A stretch of 44,538 nucleotides of DNA from Candidatus Cryptoclostridium obscurum (lineage in GTDB: Bacteria; Bacillota; Dehalobacteriia; UBA7702). The DNA is taken from NCBI GenBank assembly GCA_904420535.1, contig CAJFVQ010000006.1, forward strand, positions 1 to 44,538, written 5' to 3'. Positions within the stretch are counted from its first letter, which is position 1. Each line of letters opens with the position of its first letter. The translations under genes were made by a program, and so were the position numbers. Below are positions 42,322-44,538 of the stretch, piece by piece. The notes beneath the pieces were generated by a model that made no database searches, was not told where the DNA came from, and worked only from the letters and a program-made list of their open reading frames with translations.

Positions 42322-43752
42322 ATGAATTTAGCAGGACAATTAAAGGTTTTATCTGACAGCGACATGCAAATGGTGCATGAAAAGGCTTTGGAGCTTTTGG
42401 AAGAAAAAGGTGTTGTTTTTCAATCTGACAAGGCTGTTGAAACCTTCCGTAAGCATGGAGCAAAGGTCACCGACCACACTGTAATGATCCCCAAAGACAT
42501 GGTAATGAAAGCATTGTCTCAGTGCCCGCCTTCTTTTTTGTTGGAAGGTATGAATCCCGATAAAAACGTTACTATTGGTGAGGGGTTGGCCATTCATCCT
42601 GCTGGCGGCGAGGTATTTATGAGAGACTTTGACGGCAAACGCCGTACCGCTACGCTGGAAGATTTTTCCAACCTTCAAAAAGTTTATCAGGCGTTAGATA
42701 ACGTTGACATCTGTGGTTACCAGCCGGTCAGTCCTTCTGATGTTAATAAGAGAGTCATGGGCCTTCACTGCTTGCTGGCGTCTTTCAAAAACAGTGACAA
42801 GCCCATTCTCAGCCCCATGGAATTGGAAACCATCGAAGAAAAAGAAGAATGCCTGAAACTTTTTGATATTGTCTATGGGAAGGAAGGCTATGTTCAGGAA
42901 CACTATTTAACGTGGCATATCGCCACTCCCAATTCCCCATTATTCTATTCTGAGTTCGCCTGTGAAGGTATTCGTGTATTTGCGGAATATAATCAACCGA
43001 TTACTTTGGTATCGGCTCCCATGAACGGTATTACTGCTCCGATTTATCTTTATTCTACAGTTATTTTGGATGTTGTTGAAACTTTGGCCGGTCTTGTATA
43101 TGCGCAGTTGGTGCGTCCTGGTGTTCCTATAATTACATCCGCGACGTTGACTTCCGGGAATATGCGCTATGCGACTTGGGAGTGCGCATCTCCCGATTCT
43201 GCTCTCATGCTTGCAGCTACGGTACAAATGTATAAGAGTTTCTATCATCTTCCCACTCGTTCCCAAACCGGTGTTACAAGCTCTAAAACCATCGACTATC
43301 AGGCAGGAATGGAAGTGATGCAGAGCTTTCTCTTTACCGCCTTGGCTGGCGTGAATCTAACCAGTAACTCTGTGGGCGCGCTCTCTAACTTAATGACGAC
43401 TTCTTTGGAAAAATGCGTTCTTGACGATGAAATGATCAGCCGTGTCCGCTTCATGATTAACGGGATGAACACCTCAGAAGAACACATGGGGATGAAAGAA
43501 TTGATGGAATGTAAGCCTTGCCAGGACTTTTTAATGGCAGATTCCACCATGATGCATGTCCGGGACGGTTGGCAGCCTACAGTTTCTGATTGGCGCTCCA
43601 GCGACGCTTGGGAAGCCGATGGGTTCAAAGACGTTGTGGAAACCGCCCATGAAAAAGTTGTACATATTTTGGAAGATGCACCGGAGTCTTTGCTTGATCC
43701 CGCCCAAGAAAAGGAAATTACCGATTATATTAAATCTGTGGAAAAAGCTTGA
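42322..43752 (+). CDS. MttB-family corrinoid methyltransferase, non-pyrrolysine
   Basis: The 476-residue protein is an MttB (trimethylamine methyltransferase) family member: LLEEKGVVFQSDKAVETF near the start, FLLEGMNPDKNVTIGEG, HPAGGEVFMRDF, and the LTSGNMRYATWECASPDSAL region of the barrel. There is no in-frame TAG, so pyrrolysine is absent. Characterised relatives move a methyl group from glycine betaine, proline betaine or carnitine to a corrinoid protein. The substrate here is unknown, and no MttC-like corrinoid protein is encoded in the window. GAGGTTAT precedes the ATG. Confidence 0.9.
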   Translation: MNLAGQLKVLSDSDMQMVHEKALELLEEKGVVFQSDKAVETFRKHGAKVTDHTVMIPKDMVMKALSQCPPSFLLEGMNPDKNVTIGEGLAIHPAGGEVFMRDFDGKRRTATLEDFSNLQKVYQALDNVDICGYQPVSPSDVNKRVMGLHCLLASFKNSDKPILSPMELETIEEKEECLKLFDIVYGKEGYVQEHYLTWHIATPNSPLFYSEFACEGIRVFAEYNQPITLVSAPMNGITAPIYLYSTVILDVVETLAGLVYAQLVRPGVPIITSATLTSGNMRYATWECASPDSALMLAATVQMYKSFYHLPTRSQTGVTSSKTIDYQAGMEVMQSFLFTALAGVNLTSNSVGALSNLMTTSLEKCVLDDEMISRVRFMINGMNTSEEHMGMKELMECKPCQDFLMADSTMMHVRDGWQPTVSDWRSSDAWEADGFKDVVETAHEKVVHILEDAPESLLDPAQEKEITDYIKSVEKA

Positions 43753-43806
43753 GACAAAATCATTATTGTGTTATGATTTACCAAGGGGCCGAGGAGTGAT
43801 GGGTGT

Positions 43807-44538
43807 ATGAAAAAACAGTTTTCTCCCGGGGATATCCGTAATCTTCTTGGGATCAGTCGGTCAGCAATTCGTTACTATATGGACAAGGGATTGATTTCCG
43901 CGCAAAAAAATGAGGAAAACGGCTATTCCTACTACGATTGGTGCAATCTTGAAGAAATGCTTGATGTTACATATTTTAGAAATTGTATGAATGCCGAGGC
44001 CAAGGATATTTGGGAGATTACTCACAGTACGTCTCCCAAAGAATATCACGACGCTTATTCCAAACAGATCAAACAATTTGAGGAAAATATCTATCGCCAG
44101 CAGATTCATTTGGAAATGCTTTATAATTTTAATGAAAAGATTGAACGCGCGATGAACTCCCAAAATATCATCAAGGAGATCACTCTAGAAGAGCCCTTTT
44201 GGGTTTACTATCCGGAAATGGATGAATGCCCCGGTGTCCGTACTGCTCTATTTTCTACCAGTTACTGGGGAAGCGAGTATGTGATGGAAAATGGTACTTT
44301 AAACTATAAAGGATTTGTCATGATGACAGATGAGAAAAACCTGGCCTTTTTAGATAAAGAATCTTCGGGTATTTCTGCAAGAAAGATCCCGGGAGGTCGG
44401 TTTTTATACACTTCATTGTGTAGCGATAGAGGGACTCGACGATCCATCCCTTGTGGAACCTCTTACATCTTATATTAGAGAACATCAGATGGAAACATCA
44501 GAACCGATTTACCTTTGGTATCTTTTGACCTTTCGAAA
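43807..44538 (+). pseudogene. MerR-family regulator, frameshifted and cut by window end
   Basis: The ATG at 43807 after GAGGAG starts a MerR HTH: FSPGDIRNLLGISRSAIRYYMDKGLI and YSYYDWCNLEEMLDV. A helix (about 65-120) leads to a GyrI-like effector domain (LEEPFWVYYPEMDE, YKGFVMMTDEKN, RKIPGGRFLYTSL). At 44419 one extra base puts the frame out: the current reading ends at TAG 44476-44478, whereas the next frame continues VAIEGLDDPSLVEPL and EPIYLWYLLTFR to the window end without a stop. It is the likely regulator of the 19-bp-spacer promoters near 40.3 and 40.7 kb. Confidence 0.85.

Noticed and set aside
42322-43752. Pyrrolysine-containing MttB
   Set aside because: The reading frame has no internal TAG codon, so pyrrolysine is not needed.

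Overview
The window looks like a chromosomal segment of an anaerobic, low-to-moderate-GC member of the Bacillota (Clostridia or Negativicutes type). Supporting signs are a CIRCE-controlled groESL operon, strong AGGAGG-type ribosome sites, frequent TTG/GTG starts, a LexA box of the GAAC-N4-GTTC type, a NiCo riboswitch, and a lone Spo0A C-terminal domain. A CooC-like nickel ATPase, a MetH-reactivation-like protein, PduL and an MttB-family methyltransferase point to corrinoid and CO-dehydrogenase (acetogen-like) metabolism. That metabolic reading is inference; no CODH/ACS genes lie in the window.

Layout. 1-1030: gene-poor, with possible gene remnants, a terminator, a promoter and two doubtful small ORFs. 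1.0-7.7 kb: methyltransferase, class I aminotransferase, B12-binding radical SAM protein, pduL, two small membrane proteins, metallophosphoesterase, lipoprotein; most are separated by bidirectional terminators. 7.9-14.9 kb: a tight housekeeping run acpS-nnr-alr-C26 hydrolase-family 4 UDG-tsaE-tsaB/rimI-tsaD, covering carrier-protein activation, NAD(P)HX repair, D-Ala supply and t6A synthesis. 14.86-15.14 kb: AT-rich spacer with clustered DnaA boxes. 15.1-22.1 kb: a radical SAM protein with PDZ and DUF512-like parts, 5-formyl-THF cyclo-ligase, groES-groEL, HAD phosphatase, CooC-like ATPase, cyclophilin, MetH-activation-like protein. 22.1-23.7 kb: tRNA-Val(GAC), lone Spo0A C-terminal domain, then about 900 bp holding a decayed cobalamin riboswitch, a terminator and a broken exported-protein gene. 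23.7-29.5 kb: RadC-like protein, unknown protein, trmB, thrC, RsmF-like methyltransferase, and a CDF metal exporter behind a NiCo riboswitch. 29.5-30.7 kb: decayed CPBP protease gene. 30.7-36.1 kb: zinc-ribbon protein, SOS-controlled dinB, small unknown protein, DUF3786 protein, YfbR-like nucleotidase, polysaccharide deacetylase, methionine aminopeptidase. 36.3-39.0 kb: metal P-type ATPase operon with a 26-residue membrane peptide and a DUF6110 protein.

39.1-44.5 kb is the most unusual part. A phosphotransferase-like kinase gene (frameshifted) is divergent from a DMT-type transporter, an 89-residue unknown protein, a non-pyrrolysine MttB-family methyltransferase and a MerR-type regulator (also frameshifted, and cut by the window end). 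The two divergent promoters lie in roughly 50-bp inverted-repeat copies. Each has a 19-bp spacer with a dyad exactly at its centre, which is the signature of MerR-controlled promoters. I read this as a self-regulated uptake and demethylation locus for a quaternary amine or similar methylated compound. The substrate is unknown.

All frameshifts I could detect (CPBP gene twice, kinase gene, regulator gene) fall in accessory genes, while the core genes are intact. That pattern suggests real decay or variation more than random sequencing error, though error is not excluded.
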